64,000 nucleotides of DNA from Umbilicaria muhlenbergii (GCA_000611775.1 KK106985.1:1412291-1476290); one strand, 5' to 3'. Positions 9,712-21,926 are shown, counted from the first letter of the stretch. The notes: a model not told the origin generated them from the letters alone. A program made the numbers and translations.

Positions 9712-11771
9712 ATGGCGCCGAGCTTCTTGAGTGGTGGTGGAAATGCCGCGAAGATCTTCCAGATAAGGTACGAGCCTCAGCCAGGAATTGGACCGACGAG
9801 TGTCTACGGCTCCGCTTTGGGATGACAACTGACATGAGCTTTGTGAAGGCTAGACAACAACAATTTGATCCTGAACGGCAACCCTAATGAAGCATCAAGT
9901 GCAGTCCTCAAGGGTTCCTTGGTCCTCTGTCTCAGCGAGCCACTGCGCGTGCACAACGTACACCTAGAGCTCACAGGAGTTTTGAGGCTTGAGTAAGGCC
10001 CGTCGTCCGACTCCGTTAGGAGAGGGTTGCTGACTCTGGCGATAGCTGGTCACAGCAGTCGGGCCTCACAAGTGCTGGCTCCCATGCAAGGCAAGAGCGC
10101 GAGTTCTTTCGCAGGGATTGGTGGTTCGTCGGTAGAAAGGGCAAGGGCCAGTACCAGACACTGCCCGCCGATAACCACGAGTGGGCATTCGAGGATGTCA
10201 TACCCGGGAACATGCAGGAAAGCGTGGAGGGTCTCCCACACACCTGGGTCATATATCGAATGAAGGCAACCATTGAGAGACCCGGCATGCTGCAGAAGGC
10301 CTTGCATGATCGGAAGCACGTCAGGATCATTAGAACCTACGATCCCAATGCTGACGAGGTGGCTAATGCGATGGTGAGTCCACGGAGAGAACCGTAGGGT
10401 CACTTTCGATGCTAAAGGTTTGTAGTCAGTGGAGAACGTTTGGCCTGAGAAGATCCAATACGCCATCAGTGTACCCAACAAAGGGGTGATCTTTGGCACT
10501 CCCATCACCGTCGACTTTACCCTTGTACCACTCCTCAAGGGTCTAAAGATTGGGAGGATCACAACAGAGCTTATTGAAATGCAAGAAGTTACGCCCAACA
10601 TAAACGGTGGCAGCCGCTCTGGCCAGTATAGGAGCACGCGCGTTGTCACTCAGGACGAATGGCAAATTCCTGCTGATACAGAAGCCGAAGATATTGATGG
10701 GCAGGAAGGGTGGATATTCCAAAGAGCGATCGCGATTCCGAAGAGTCTCGGACAATGTATACAGACCGTTGACGCGTTTGGGCTTAGGGTTAGACACAGA
10801 CTGCGTTTCAACATTCAGCTGCATAATCCGGATGAGCACACATCAGAGGTACGAGCCCGCTAACGAAACCGATTGTGAAGACGTACTGATCCTTGTTCAA
10901 GCTCCGTGCGACTTTACCGGTTCATATCTTCATATCTCCTAATCTGCCTCTGGACGACAATAACAATATGATCGATCAGAGAACCCCGAGTTTTCAGGAA
11001 CTTCAACAGCTTGGTCATGCACCGCCATTGTACGAACAACATCATTTTGATCAGCTCTACAGCACCGTGGACCTAAGCGGTTACATCACACCGGCTCCCG
11101 AGCCACACACACCCTCCCGTTCGCACAGCAGGATGGGGTCTGTAGACGACTTGACTTCCATAGGCGCAGCCGCATCTAACGACTTCTCGGCAAACGTTTT
11201 GCAGACTCGTCTCAGCAATCTGCAGAATCGTGAACTGACTCGAAGCGCTCAGACTAACAGTCATACTTCAACTGACGAAGGCAGCTCTTCACAACCTTCT
11301 TTTCACGTGGCTTCCGAGGACGAAATTTTGTTATCTGGATCGATGTGTATCCCTGATAATCAGTTCAACTCTGGAGGAAATGGCAGTCGTCACAGCAACA
11401 GCAACCCCTTGTCAAGACACCCTTCGGAGGAAGAGCGTTCGCGATCTGGGGTTCACACTCCACAGCACATCGAATATAACGCGGAGGACTTATCCAGAGT
11501 ACCAAGCTATTCAACCGCCATGCAAGCCCCTACAAGAACCCCGATTCGCGACGGATTGCCGACCTATCAAACAGCTACGAGTCGGCCGCCCAGTCCAACT
11601 TCGTCGATGCCGCAGGCGCCTATCCCGGCTCATACTCATGCCGCGAGAAGCTCCTCGGATAGTACAAGTAGCACAGTTACACTGACAGCGAGAAACCCAC
11701 CGATGAATCAGCGACAACAACAAGGCGAGGAACGACGTACCAGGATTTCGCAAGCAAGAGGGCGGCATTGA
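9712..11771 (+). CDS. creD: Alpha-arrestin CreD (Rod1/Rog3 family ubiquitin-ligase adaptor)
   Basis: Adaptor that binds the HECT ubiquitin ligase HulA/Rsp5 and directs ubiquitination and endocytosis of nutrient transporters; Aspergillus creD mutations suppress creB/creC defects. Exons are 9712–9767, 9849–9992, 10046–10373, 10426–10848 and 10902–11771, giving 606 aa; introns are 52–81 bp, four with clear CTGAC/CTGAT/GCTAA branches. The start MAPSFLSGGGNAAKIFQIR matches CreD. The arrestin N domain contains LVLCLSEPLRVHNVHLELTG and SVEGLPHTWVIYRMKA; the C domain contains VENVWPEKIQYAIS, PLLKGLKIG and RATLPVHIFISPNLPLDDN. A PPLY motif at residues 358–361 is the expected WW-domain ligand, and a second weaker LPTY lies further on. 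The Ser/Pro-rich tail offers phosphorylation and 14-3-3 sites, as in Rod1. Confidence 0.95.
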
Positions 11772-12506
11772 GCAGGGATCGGTTTAGCGCGAAATAGTAC
11801 TGACTTTTGTGATACACTCTATGCATTGGTGGACCAGCATTTCACGGCGCACTTCTAGACCGGGGAGAAAATGCATTGGGCCGGTGTTGAGGTATAGCTA
11901 AAGCGTTTTAACCTCTTCTCCGATTCTACGTTGTATCAAAACATGGGCTTGACTTGTTATCTTAACGGCTACAGGTCCTGCGAAAATAATTAATTTTGAC
12001 CCGACCATTGCGTCAGGCTTTGGAACCTCAAACCCCGAGTCTGCGATCATTGTTGAATGTTATGATTGTTGATATGCATGCCCGCCCGTCTTGATAGGTA
12101 AAATAACGTACCTAGAACGATTATCGAATGCCAGAGGAGCCCCGGACGCATCGAACAGTGGCGGAGATTTTAGGTTCTTCGGTGCTTCCGCCCCGAGAGC
12201 GGGGACGCATGCACGGCATGTTGACGTAACGTTCTGCTTGGACTTCCAGGCCCCGTATCTTCCTACTCACTAACAAACCTACTTGACTGTCTACCCAAGG
12301 TACGGTACGGAAGCTATATTCACCGGTACTTATTGTTAAATGTGTTGACTCTTATCGAGGCCCGCCCAACAGAGACTTACGAGTATCAACGTAAGCCATG
12401 CATTTTTAAACCTGCCCTACCGAGGGCAGACGTGACCTCTTCGAGAATCTAATACACTCATCATGGCTGAAAAATGGGGTCTAACATATAGAACAGGTAG
12501 CGAGAC
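11772..12506. other. Intergenic region, creD / SLM1-type gene
   Basis: 735 bp between tandem genes, holding the 3' end of creD and the promoter of the next gene. I see no gene or notable repeat in it. Confidence 0.5.
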
Positions 12507-14261
12507 ATGTCCTTCCATCCGCACGAGAAGGCTGGGCAGCCGGGCTCTCAGTCCCTGCCCTATAGGCAGAATGAAGGGTATGGGTCCGATGACGACGCCG
12601 TTCCAGATACAGATCCTAGTGATGTGAGTCTATGGGATCCTGTTACGTTACCCAAGCTAATGGTTCCTCCGTTAGACTTCAGGACTACTCCTCGAACGAT
12701 TGCGGGCCTGGAAGCATGCCTGCGGATATCTCGAGAACTACATCTCTGCAACGGAAAAAATAGAGAAGGCCCACGCGAAGGAATACGAGAAGGTCCTGAA
12801 GGTAGGCTACATCGAGGCGTATGATTTGACAGGTGCAGGACTGATTGCGGTTTTAGTCGATCTCAGATCCACTCAAGGAGGGCCACCATTTTGATCAGAA
12901 CCTGGGTGGCATCGCAGGTCTTTTCGAGAATATGCGTTCAAATACCCAGGCAGGCAGGCACATTGACCCAAGTTAATATCTACAACTGACCGTGCTAGGG
13001 TATTGCCAATTCACATGCCGAGACTGAGAAGAATCTCAAAGGGTCTGTTCTTCCAATTCTCGTACGCCTTCACTCCGAGATCAAGCATAAGTCGAAGGAG
13101 CTTTCAAAAGGTGCCGTCAAAGGGTCCAAGGACGTAGATAAAGCGCGCAACACGACTCAAAAATACATTGAACTTCTGGGCCAGCACACTGCAGCCTTCG
13201 AGTCCTCTGGTGGCAAAGTTGAACCGCACTACGACCCCTATGTCCTCCAACGAGGCGTCCAACACCGCCTTCACAAACAAGTTCTTGAAGAAAACAACAA
13301 TCGTGAAGATCTATTAGCGGTACAGAACTCCTTTCAACAGTTCGAGGCCCACGTGGTTCAGACCATTCAACAAACAATGTCTGCTTTTCTCCAGTACGTT
13401 GGCGGTCAAGCAGAGCGACAGAAGGCGATGTATTCCGACATGGTCTCGACTACTCAGCGGATCCCCCCCGATTTCGAATGGAAAGGATTCTTAAGTCGGA
13501 ACGGCAACCTTCTGATCGATCCGTCCAGCCCGAGACGCTCCGTAGAGCACATCTCATTCCCTAACCAAAACCATCAGTCAACCCAACCTCTTATAGCCGG
13601 AACTTTGGAGCGCAAGTCTAGCGGTATCGGCGCACTGAAGGGGTACAGTGCAGGCTACTACGTGATTACGCCGGCAAAGTATCTACACGAATTCAAGGAT
13701 GATGACAACTTCCGGAAAGATCCTACTCCGGAACTATCTCTCTACCTGCCAGAATGTCAAGTTGGTGGTATCAACGGTGAGAGATTCACCGTCAAGGGCA
13801 AAGATGCGAGTAAGGGAAAGGTTGGTGGCGCCTTCGCCATGACTCACGAGTTGGCATTCAAGGCAGCTAGCCCTGCCGAGGCAGGGAAGTGGTGGAACAC
13901 GATCAGAGAAGCGGCCGGAGCCGGGAACATGACTGGGGAAATGCCGGTGGACAGCACGCCGAGCAGCCCGGTCGAGAGCCGCAACGTATCCGGGCAGCAG
14001 TATCCGCCGGGCTACGACGAGAACAGGGCGCCGGCGGTGCAGACGCAAGGCTTATCGAAGGCTCACGGGCAGCAAGCGTACTCGGATACTCCACAGAGTG
14101 CGGGCGGAGTGGGCCAGCAGCACTATAACACTCCGACGAGCGCAGATGGAGTACACTCGGCTGCACCTCAGGGTGTCGGTGCGATTGGAGCTCTTCCACC
14201 ACAGGGCTACAATGCGCAGGGGGGTACTTCGGGGGTACAAAGGGCCCCGGGACAGTACTAA
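12507..14261 (+). CDS. BAR-PH protein of the Slm1/Slm2 family (TORC2 substrate)
   Basis: Phosphoinositide-binding plasma-membrane protein. Yeast Slm1/2 link TORC2 to Ypk1, the eisosome and actin organisation. Exons are 12507–12623, 12676–12801, 12857–12949 and 12999–14261, giving 532 aa. The third intron (12950–12998) starts with GC rather than GT. The N-terminal BAR-like coiled region (roughly residues 40–250) includes RAWKHACGYLENYISATEKI. The PH domain (about 272–400) runs from FEWKGFLSRNGNL through PLIAGTLERKSSGIGALKGY and YYVITPAKYLHEFK to LSLYLPECQVGG, close to Slm1. The last 110 residues are Gly/Pro/Gln-rich and disordered. Family assignment is firm; which paralogue it is cannot be told. 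Confidence 0.93.
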
Positions 14262-14929
14262 GCGATTATAAGCTGAATTTGGCGCAGAACGATCAAAAGA
14301 TGGTTGCAGCGTTTACTTCGTTGTTTACGTACTACAAATATCAGTTGCTTTAGACAGATTGATCGGTGGCACAACAATACATGGCCGAGCAGTCGGAGCC
14401 ATGTCCGCTTTTAGCACAAATATAGAGGTCCTTGTGCAATCCACCAATGACATGATGGTGTTTATAATGCATTTATTGCGACAGCAATAGCAGGAGAGTG
14501 TAGATGTTCCAGAAGAGCGAGGCCAGGTCGAGGTAGTTGTCGATAAGAGAGGCGCCGGTGTGGAGAAGATGCATGACGAGCCGTGCTTGTTCTTCGGCTC
14601 GCGGCTAGCGCCATCCAGCAAGACCAAGCACAAGCACAAGCACGTCCACGTTCACGGTGTAGGTCTTGCATGCCTGCCCTGTTCCCGCTACTGCTACCGC
14701 TGTTCGATAACGAAATCCCTTACTCTACCGTCACTACCTCTCACATACTATGCCCATCTACGACAACTGCTAATGTGTACTTTACCCTATCTCTATCTAC
14801 TCTGTGGCGTGTTTCAATGCCCTGCTACTTTCGACCATTGGAAGCTGGGATAGCGGCTGAGCAGGTGTTAGGAGCTACGAGTACAAGCGATTGTTCTCCC
14901 CTCTGGTAACCGCATTCTTCAAGCCCCTC
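14262..14929. other. Intergenic region, SLM1-type / ZDS-type genes
   Basis: It holds the 3' end of the SLM1-type gene and the leader of the ZDS-type gene. No additional gene is supported. Confidence 0.5.
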
Positions 14930-17900
14930 ATGCAGGTACGTGAACCTTCAATCGCACCACATGTTCTAGCCTGCACATTCCTCACCCCATCTTTTTACAA
15001 GCGCACGGCGCCGCTCTCCCACATCCTCCCCACGCCTCTGCCTCACCCTGGAACTGCTCCCCTGTGGCTTAGCAAGAGCCTTGGCTATCCGGCCCTTGCG
15101 GAAACATGCACCTCATCAAACTCAGTAGGACTCACTCATCTGATCTGGCATTCTCCACAGGCTTCCTCGAGGACCCGCGACCTTGGCGGAGGATACGCCG
15201 TGAAGCGGGGACATTTCCCCCAGCTCTCAATAAGTGACGACAACCATCACGTAACGGAAGCGATTGGGGACATGTATGGCGACCATCAATACGGAAGACG
15301 CGAATCGCGCCCACTGAGCTTCCTCAGCTCGCCTCTCAAAGACGGTGGTGAACAACAGCAACAGCCTTCCTATAGCTTTTACAACGACCCCTCTAGACCC
15401 CCTGCATCACGAAGTCCGTTGAATCGGGGGATATCCAACGAAAGAGCGCCGCCACATCTGAACGGCGAAGGCACGATGACAACCAGAAGTAATTCGTTCG
15501 GTCATGAGAACGGGCCCATGTCACCGACACTTCCCATGCGGGATCGTTCACCCTCCGACACCGCCAACTCTCAATTCCCCCTGAACAACCTCGACTATGA
15601 ATCAAATCCGGCTGCGGTTGCTCAAGAGCTGAGCAACTTACAAGCTTTGCGCAGGATGTCGATGGACGTGAACGCCACCGGGGATCCTGATCTGCCAGCC
15701 TTCAACTCCGGCTTTAGTGTACCTACAATAGCGCCCACCGGCGATGCCGATGAAGATGACACGTCAAGACTCTTCTGGGTGCCGGCGAGACTACACCCGG
15801 AGCTGGCGCCGAAGGAGTTTAAGACGTTCCTCGATAATCGGGTAGAGTCTATTAAACGGAGATCTGGAGATAGCTCGTTATCACCTGGTGATCCGCAACG
15901 CCATGGATCTGGAGGAGGCCTTCGACGGAAGAAATCAATGCTCTCTCGGCAGATTGATAACTCGGGTGGCAGAGGCGCGGATGGCTACACAGATGGAGCG
16001 GAAAGACTGGATAGAAAGAGGTCCCTGTCAGGACCGGAAGTCCTGAACACTGGGTTTTCGAATCTGCAGGATCTGGAGGTCCTGGTGAATGATCCTGCGC
16101 AGGTTATACAACGGCTGAGCTTGGATACGAGCCAGAACGCAATCGGAGGAGAAGTACCCGCGGAAGAGGATATGCCAATTCTCCCTGCAGCCCCGCCTGG
16201 CGGGAACTCTTTACGAAGATCTACTCGAACAGCATACCGAAGGGGCAGTCTCCGGAAAGGGGAACGAGTTCCGTTTTCCAAACGAGCAGCGAAGGCAGCA
16301 GAAACGGACACAGAAGATTCACCGACAGTATCATCCCCTATTGTCCTTACGGATGAGCTGTTTACTCTCCATCGAGTACAGCCTCATTCAGCACCACCGG
16401 CAACCACAGCGACACCATCGGAGATACCAGCTGAGAATTTCTCAAGACCTGCAAGATCCAACCGAACACGAGCATTACCACCGGGGGCATCTCCAACTGC
16501 ATCGTTCGATTCCATGCCGAAATACGAATTCCCATCGGAAGGTCGCGATCGGACCAGTGGTTCCCCAATGCCTAAGCCCTTTGTGTCTCAGATTGCTACC
16601 AATGGACGTTCGAGCTTACCGATTCCTGGCCTTGCCAAACCAGCCCCGCAAATTGTGGAGACGCCTCCGTCTCCAGATGGAGCAGCAAAACCTTCTAATC
16701 CCCTAGCCTCTCAAGTCCACCTACCAGAACGTGTGTCGTCACATGAGCCACCTCCAGCCATACCGCCGCATATGCCCCTCGCTGGTGGACAACCGGGGGC
16801 CAGAGGGGCGAAGCGGCCAGTCCTCGATCGGCGCAATCAAAGTGCCAAGGGCAATCAGACCTTGAATGATATGGTATCACATCCATCACCGTTGCCAGGC
16901 AACAGTACTCGGACAGATAGCTTATCTTTCATACCTACCTTGGCCGAAGAAAAGAAAGCCGACAGCAAGCTGGTCAAAGACAGGAAAGATAAGGGCACAG
17001 GTGACACAAGGAAGTCGAGTTGGAGCTGGGGCTCATTACTAGGTAGCGAGGAGAAAGAGAAGGAAAAAAAGAAGGAAGAAGAGGTGAAGAAAGCCAAGGC
17101 AAAACCCGGGAAACCTCCAGAAAAGTCCCACGATAATACCAGGCTGGATGTGCTCCAGACTACGATGGAAGGGGGTCGCGGGCGGGAAAGCCTGGTGCTC
17201 GATCGGAATGAGCTCAAGCTAGATGAGGAACGGAAAAAAGAGTCACGGAAGGTGTCTGGTGGTAAGGATAAAGACTCTGGCATTTTTTCGTCGTTTTTCG
17301 GAGGTGGGAAGAAGAAAGGAGAGATTCGGGAAGCAATCGGAAAGAAGCTTTCGTCGCACAATCTCTCACCAGATCCTCCGCATCGAATTCTCCAACCGGA
17401 TGTCGACTATAGCTGGACCAGATTTTCAATTCTGGAAGAACGAGCTATCTACCGAATGGCACATATCAAACTGGCCAATCCACGCCGCGCACTGCACTCA
17501 CAAGTCCTGCTGAGCAACTTCATGTACTCCTACCTTGCGAAGGTCCAGCAAATGCATCCCCAAATTCAGATACCTCAAGCTGCCGCCCAAAAACAACAGC
17601 AACGCCAACAGCAACAGCAACAGCAGCAGGCTCAGAGAAAACATGACCAACCGGAGGAATTTTCCCAATACCAGAGATATCACGAGGTCTGTCATCCCAT
17701 TTTATGTTCTTACCAAATGAAATGCTGACACGTTGTAGCAGCAGCAGCAACAAGAGCAAGCGCAGGCGCCATCACAGCATCATGAAGCATCCACTGTTGT
17801 TAAGGAGTCGCCAATGTATGACTACGACCACGCAGAGCATGGGAATAGGCATCGGCCGCAGTCCCGGGCGAGCCAGCATAGCACGCAGAGCATGGAGTCC

Positions 17901-18050
17901 GGAAACGGGTATCACGGTCATTCGGGAGGAAATCATCATTATCGGACACAAAACATGGCGAAGAGTACACACCCAAGGCCACCACATCAGTACCAACAGT
18001 CACCATTGGAAGATCATGGAGCTGTGGCGAATGACGACGATATGTGGTGA
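14930..18050 (+). CDS. Zds1/Zds2-type cell-polarity protein with Zds C-terminal domain
   Basis: Zds proteins bind PP2A-Cdc55 and affect mitotic exit, polarity and septins in yeast. The model is exon 1 14930–14935 (ATG CAG), exon 2 15161–17686, exon 3 17739–18050, giving 947 aa. Exon 1 is inferred from a strong ATGCAG|GTACGT donor and a CTGATCTGG…TCCACAG acceptor. The 225-bp intron happens to be open in frame, so an upstream or internal start (15271) remains possible. A conserved N-terminal box RLFWVPARLHPELAPKEFK lies near residue 205. The Zds_C domain, with SILEERAIYRMAHIKLANPR and then LLSNFMYSYLAKVQ, lies near 748–800. Between them is a Ser/Pro-rich linker and a Lys/Glu-rich charged stretch. 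A poly-Gln run follows Zds_C, and the last intron ends beside CAG repeats. Confidence 0.88.
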
Positions 18051-18692
18051 ATAAGGCGTCAGGAACGGCGCGATTGAAGTGAAAAGGCACGCACCGGAGT
18101 TGGAGTTGATCTCGAAAAGGGGAAGGCTTTCTTTACAAATATCCATGGCCAGGGCATAGCGAGTGGACGTTGTTTTTCACCTCTTTCTCGGAATCCCATC
18201 TCCTGCACACGGGGAAGGCAGGATATTGGGACTGTAATATATTCTCACACGCCACGGGGGCGGAGTCTGTCCTTCGCCAGGGCCATGTACAGCTGCAACT
18301 AGCACTTTTGGGCCGAACATGAGCCCCGATCCTTCTACAGCTATATTTGGTGGTGTCCAGGCTTGTGGCGAGATTGGTCTAGTATGTGGGCCGAGTGATT
18401 ATGTTCCACTAGACAATGCACGCATTCTAATATACCGCGACCTTTGATACGTTGTGGTTTGCAATTGAAATAGATTAATGTCGAATGTTGACAACAGGGC
18501 GCGGATGCAATAATCATTTCTTGGCATCAGCCCTGTCGATGCCGCTTCCCCCGCGCTTGTGGCTGCAGTATGTCATCATCCAATGGTGGCGCCGGCCAGC
18601 TTCGAATGCAAATAAATTGCAACATTGACAAATCTATCACCCATTCTCCTCCACATACCGTTTAACCCTTCAAGCCCTACTTATAAGGACCT
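18051..18692. other. Intergenic region, ZDS-type / msrB
   Basis: 640 bp containing the 3' end of the ZDS-type gene and the msrB promoter. I see nothing else that can be supported. Confidence 0.5.
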
Positions 18693-19368
18693 ATGCGCCT
18701 CCCATCATTCCCGACTCTATTACGAACCCTCTACACAATCACAAACACCACCTCCCGCGCCCTTCCAGCATCTCAAAGAGCTCTCGCCCCCTTCGCACGA
18801 GGAGCAGTCCTCAAGTCGATGCCGACGATACCCTTCATAGGTTCTCTGTTCACCAGCTCAAACTCCAACAACATGTCGTACCCAGTCCAGAAGAACGATG
18901 ATGAGTGGCGAGCGGTGCTGAACAAGGGTATGCGCCATCCCGCCCCCCCATCTCCTTAAAGAAGCGTACAGCGACTGATGTTTTCATCATACAGAACAAT
19001 TCCGCGTCCTCCGTGAAAAGGGCACCGAAGCCGCCTTCACCGGTGTCTACGACAAGCACATGCCCTCCAGCGGCGTCTACACCTGCGCCGCCTGCAACGC
19101 GCCTCTGTACAAAGCGACGCACAAATTCAAGTCCGGCTGCGGATGGCCCGCCTATTTCGATAGCATCCCGGGCGCGGTCACGAGGCATACGGATCGCTCG
19201 TTCGGCATGGCCAGGACGGAAATCGTGTGTAGCAACTGTGGAGGGCATTTGGGACATGTGTTCAAGGGGGAGGGGTATCCGACGCCGACGGATGAGAGAC
19301 ATTGTGTCAATAGCGTCAGTTTGACGTTTAAGAATGAGGATGCGCCGCAGAGTGGAACTAAGGTTTGA
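18693..19368 (+). CDS. msrB: Peptide-methionine (R)-S-oxide reductase, MsrB
   Basis: Reduces methionine-R-sulfoxide in oxidised proteins, using thioredoxin. Exons are 18693–18927 and 18995–19368 (67-bp intron, GACTGAT branch), giving 202 aa. The catalytic domain starts with YPVQKNDDEWRAVLNKEQF and contains two zinc CxxC pairs (CAAC, CSNC), the GCGWPAYFD block, GHLGHVF, and the catalytic cysteine in RHCVNS. Three in-frame ATGs are present: 18693 gives a basic, Ser/Thr/Arg-rich leader (RLPSFPTLLRTLYTITNTTS) that looks like a mitochondrial presequence; 18819 is intermediate; 18873 begins right at the catalytic domain (MSYPVQK). One gene could therefore supply both mitochondrial and cytosolic enzyme by leaky scanning; that is inference. 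The enzyme looks intact. Confidence 0.95.
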
Positions 19369-19768
19369 GGATGGTCGATGAGCATGAGTTATGAAGCCGT
19401 CTATAGGAGAGCAACGAGCGTGGCTACTTGGTGGTTAGCTGATTGCCTGAATAGTTCATGTATTGAAGGTGACACCAGACGCAATGAGGGTTTAGTGTTT
19501 GTCATTGAATCTGTCGTATATAATTCAGAAATCCTGAATACCTTACTCCGACTTATATCCATACGCAGCAGCGTAAAGTAGACAGCGAATGTGACATCGT
19601 GAAATTGGCCACCGTAGAAGATTCGCTAAATGACATGGTTCCCTTTGAGCTGTTCTGGCGCCTACCTAGCCGTGCTGATCTCCCCAATAATATTGATACC
19701 TAATCGACCATCAGTGCCCACACTACACTGCTCACATCACCGTTAAAGAAACAAAACCGGACCTCACC
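19369..19768. other. Intergenic region, msrB / ArfGAP
   Basis: 400 bp between tandem genes, with no gene or repeat that I can support. Confidence 0.5.
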
Positions 19769-21926
19769 ATGTCCAGACGAGCTCCCAACGCGGCAGCCGA
19801 CCGTGCTGCCCAGAACCAGCAAACAATCAAGAGCCTGTTGAAACTCGAAGGGAATAAGAGCTGTGCTGACTGTAAAAGAAACAAGCGTATGTGCTACTTC
19901 TTGAGGGAACCGGAAGCCTGTGTGCTTCCGAGCTTAAGCACTGACGATTGCATGACGGTGCAGATCCACGATGGGCGAGCTGGAACTTGGGGATTTTTGT
20001 CTGCATCCGGTATATTGTTGCACTCGTACCTGTACCACCGCACGCCCACTGATAATGGGGACGTAGCTGCTCGGGTATACACCGGGGGATGGGGACACAT
20101 ATCAGTCGAGTCAAATCCGTGGACCTGGATGCCTGGACGGATGAGCAATTACAGAGTGTACTACGATGGGGAAATGCAAGGGCGAACAAGTGAGCTATAC
20201 AACTGTAGGGCCTTGTTTGAACGGAGAGCTGACTACGCCTAGATATTGGGAGGCGAAGTTGGCTCCAGGACATGTGCCCTCCGAAGCGTGAGTAGAGAGC
20301 GACTTGTGATCAAGTAAACAGGTGCTGAACAGCTACTAGGAAGATTGAAAACTTCATTAGGACCAAGTACGAATCCAAGAGATGGGTCATGGATGGGCCA
20401 ATGCCAGATCCAGCGACTCTGGATGATGAGGGTGACGATGATGTGGTTAGTCGACTCTGCATCTACGGGATTTGGCCGCTTGCTGATTTTTACACTTGAA
20501 GCCTCTAAACCTCGTACAAGAGAAAGCCAAACTAGAACGCTCATCTTCACAACGGGTTCCTTCAGGATCTAGCCAACCACCACCTACCGCTAGGAAAACA
20601 GCACCAGTTGTTGATCTCTTTGGAGACGATGCACCGTTGCCTCCTGCCAGACCAAGTACGACTGACGTGCCTGGTACACGGCCGCCGCCCCTGAATCTCA
20701 CTGCTCCACCTAAGCAATCGAAGCCTGATAATTCATTATTGGGACTCGACTTCTTTGGAACTCCCAATTCGGCGCCTCCCAGTCGGTCTACCAGCTCTGC
20801 CTCAAATTCAGTAGGCTCAAGCGGTCCGTCAAGACCCGATCTCAAACAATCTATCCTTTCCTTGTATGCGTCAAAATCTCCTACCCCATCTCAGCCGCAG
20901 AATGACCGCCAAGCTTCCTATGGTGGACTCCAATCCCCTTTGGCTCAACCGCCTTCAAGTTTTGGAGGTCTCGACGACGCTTTCAGCGGACTAAGTTTCA
21001 CCTCACCTACCTCAGCACCAGCTCCACAACCTCAGCAGCAGCCCAAGTCAGCACCTTTCGCCAACTTCACCAATCTCACGAGCCCACGAGCGACGCCTGC
21101 TGCCCCACAAGTCACCCCCCAGATCAGCGGTGGCGGCTTCTTCGACACCACGCCAAAAGAACCCCCGAAACCCATCACCGCCGCAAAGCCGCCCCCGCAG
21201 CAACCCCAAGTGCAACGCTCATTCAGCCAATCAAGCGGCTTTGGCGACTTCAGCTCCGCACCAAGCACATCCCCCCCTCAACCCAAGCCCGCAGCAAGCA
21301 ACGCAATGACCGACATGTTCGACTTCTCCTCCTCCTCCCCACCAGCCACGCACCCAGCGCCTCCCGCACCCGCACCCGCACCCGCACCAGCGCCAGCCCC
21401 TCACCTCACCTCCGTATTCAACCTCTCCGCCCCCGCTCCTCCTCCACCACAACCCCCCATCCAAACCTCCGCCCCCTCCGCCTTCTCCACCTCCCCCACC
21501 ACCGACCCCTGGGCCTCCAACAACGCATGGGCCACTCCCGACCCCGCCCCCACCCCCGCACCCTCCACCTCAACCTCGGCGCCCAAACCTAAACCCCTCA
21601 AATCCCCTGCCATCCCGGCCGCAACAACCACCACTGCCGATTTCGGATGGGGCGGCAGCTCTGCCTCGTCCGCGACCGCTCATAACGCATTCGCCGGCCA
21701 GGGCGGAGGGTTCGGCGCACCGGTCACGCCGAAGGTTGCGGCGGATGAGGACTTTGGCGGGTGGACCAGTGCGGCGCCCGTGTCGCCCGCCGCGGGGGCG
21801 GCGAATCCGACACAGCAGCAGGGGGGGAAGGCGGCGGGGGGGTTTGGGGGGAGTGAGGATTTGTTTTCGAATGTTTGGGGGGGGGGGGGGGGGGGGGGGT
21901 TGATTAGAAAAGGGGAGGGATATTGA
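19769..21926 (+). CDS. ArfGAP of the SMAP/Age2 type
   Basis: GTPase-activating protein for Arf, acting in post-Golgi and endosomal vesicle traffic. Six exons: 19769–19886, 19964–20009, 20067–20189, 20243–20287, 20340–20445, 20502–21926, giving 620 aa. The zinc finger CADC…CIRC (residues 32–56, C-x2-C-x17-C-x2-C) is followed by SGIHR with the arginine finger at 61, then [15 protein letters not shown] and ILRWGN-type helices (here [17 protein letters not shown]). After residue 150 the protein is Pro/Ser/Gln-rich and low in complexity. It holds DLFGDD, GLDFFG and DMFDF boxes of the kind that bind clathrin adaptors. The extreme C-terminus (DLFSNVW) is followed by seven glycines encoded within a 23-base G run, so the last 14 residues are uncertain. 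Confidence 0.92.
21877..21899 (+). repeat. G23 homopolymer inside the ArfGAP coding end
   Basis: Twenty-three consecutive G, completing a TGG codon and encoding seven Gly in the current frame, 25 bases before the stop. It is a slippage-prone and G-quadruplex-prone tract. The exact length in the genome is uncertain because such runs are often misread. Confidence 0.85.
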
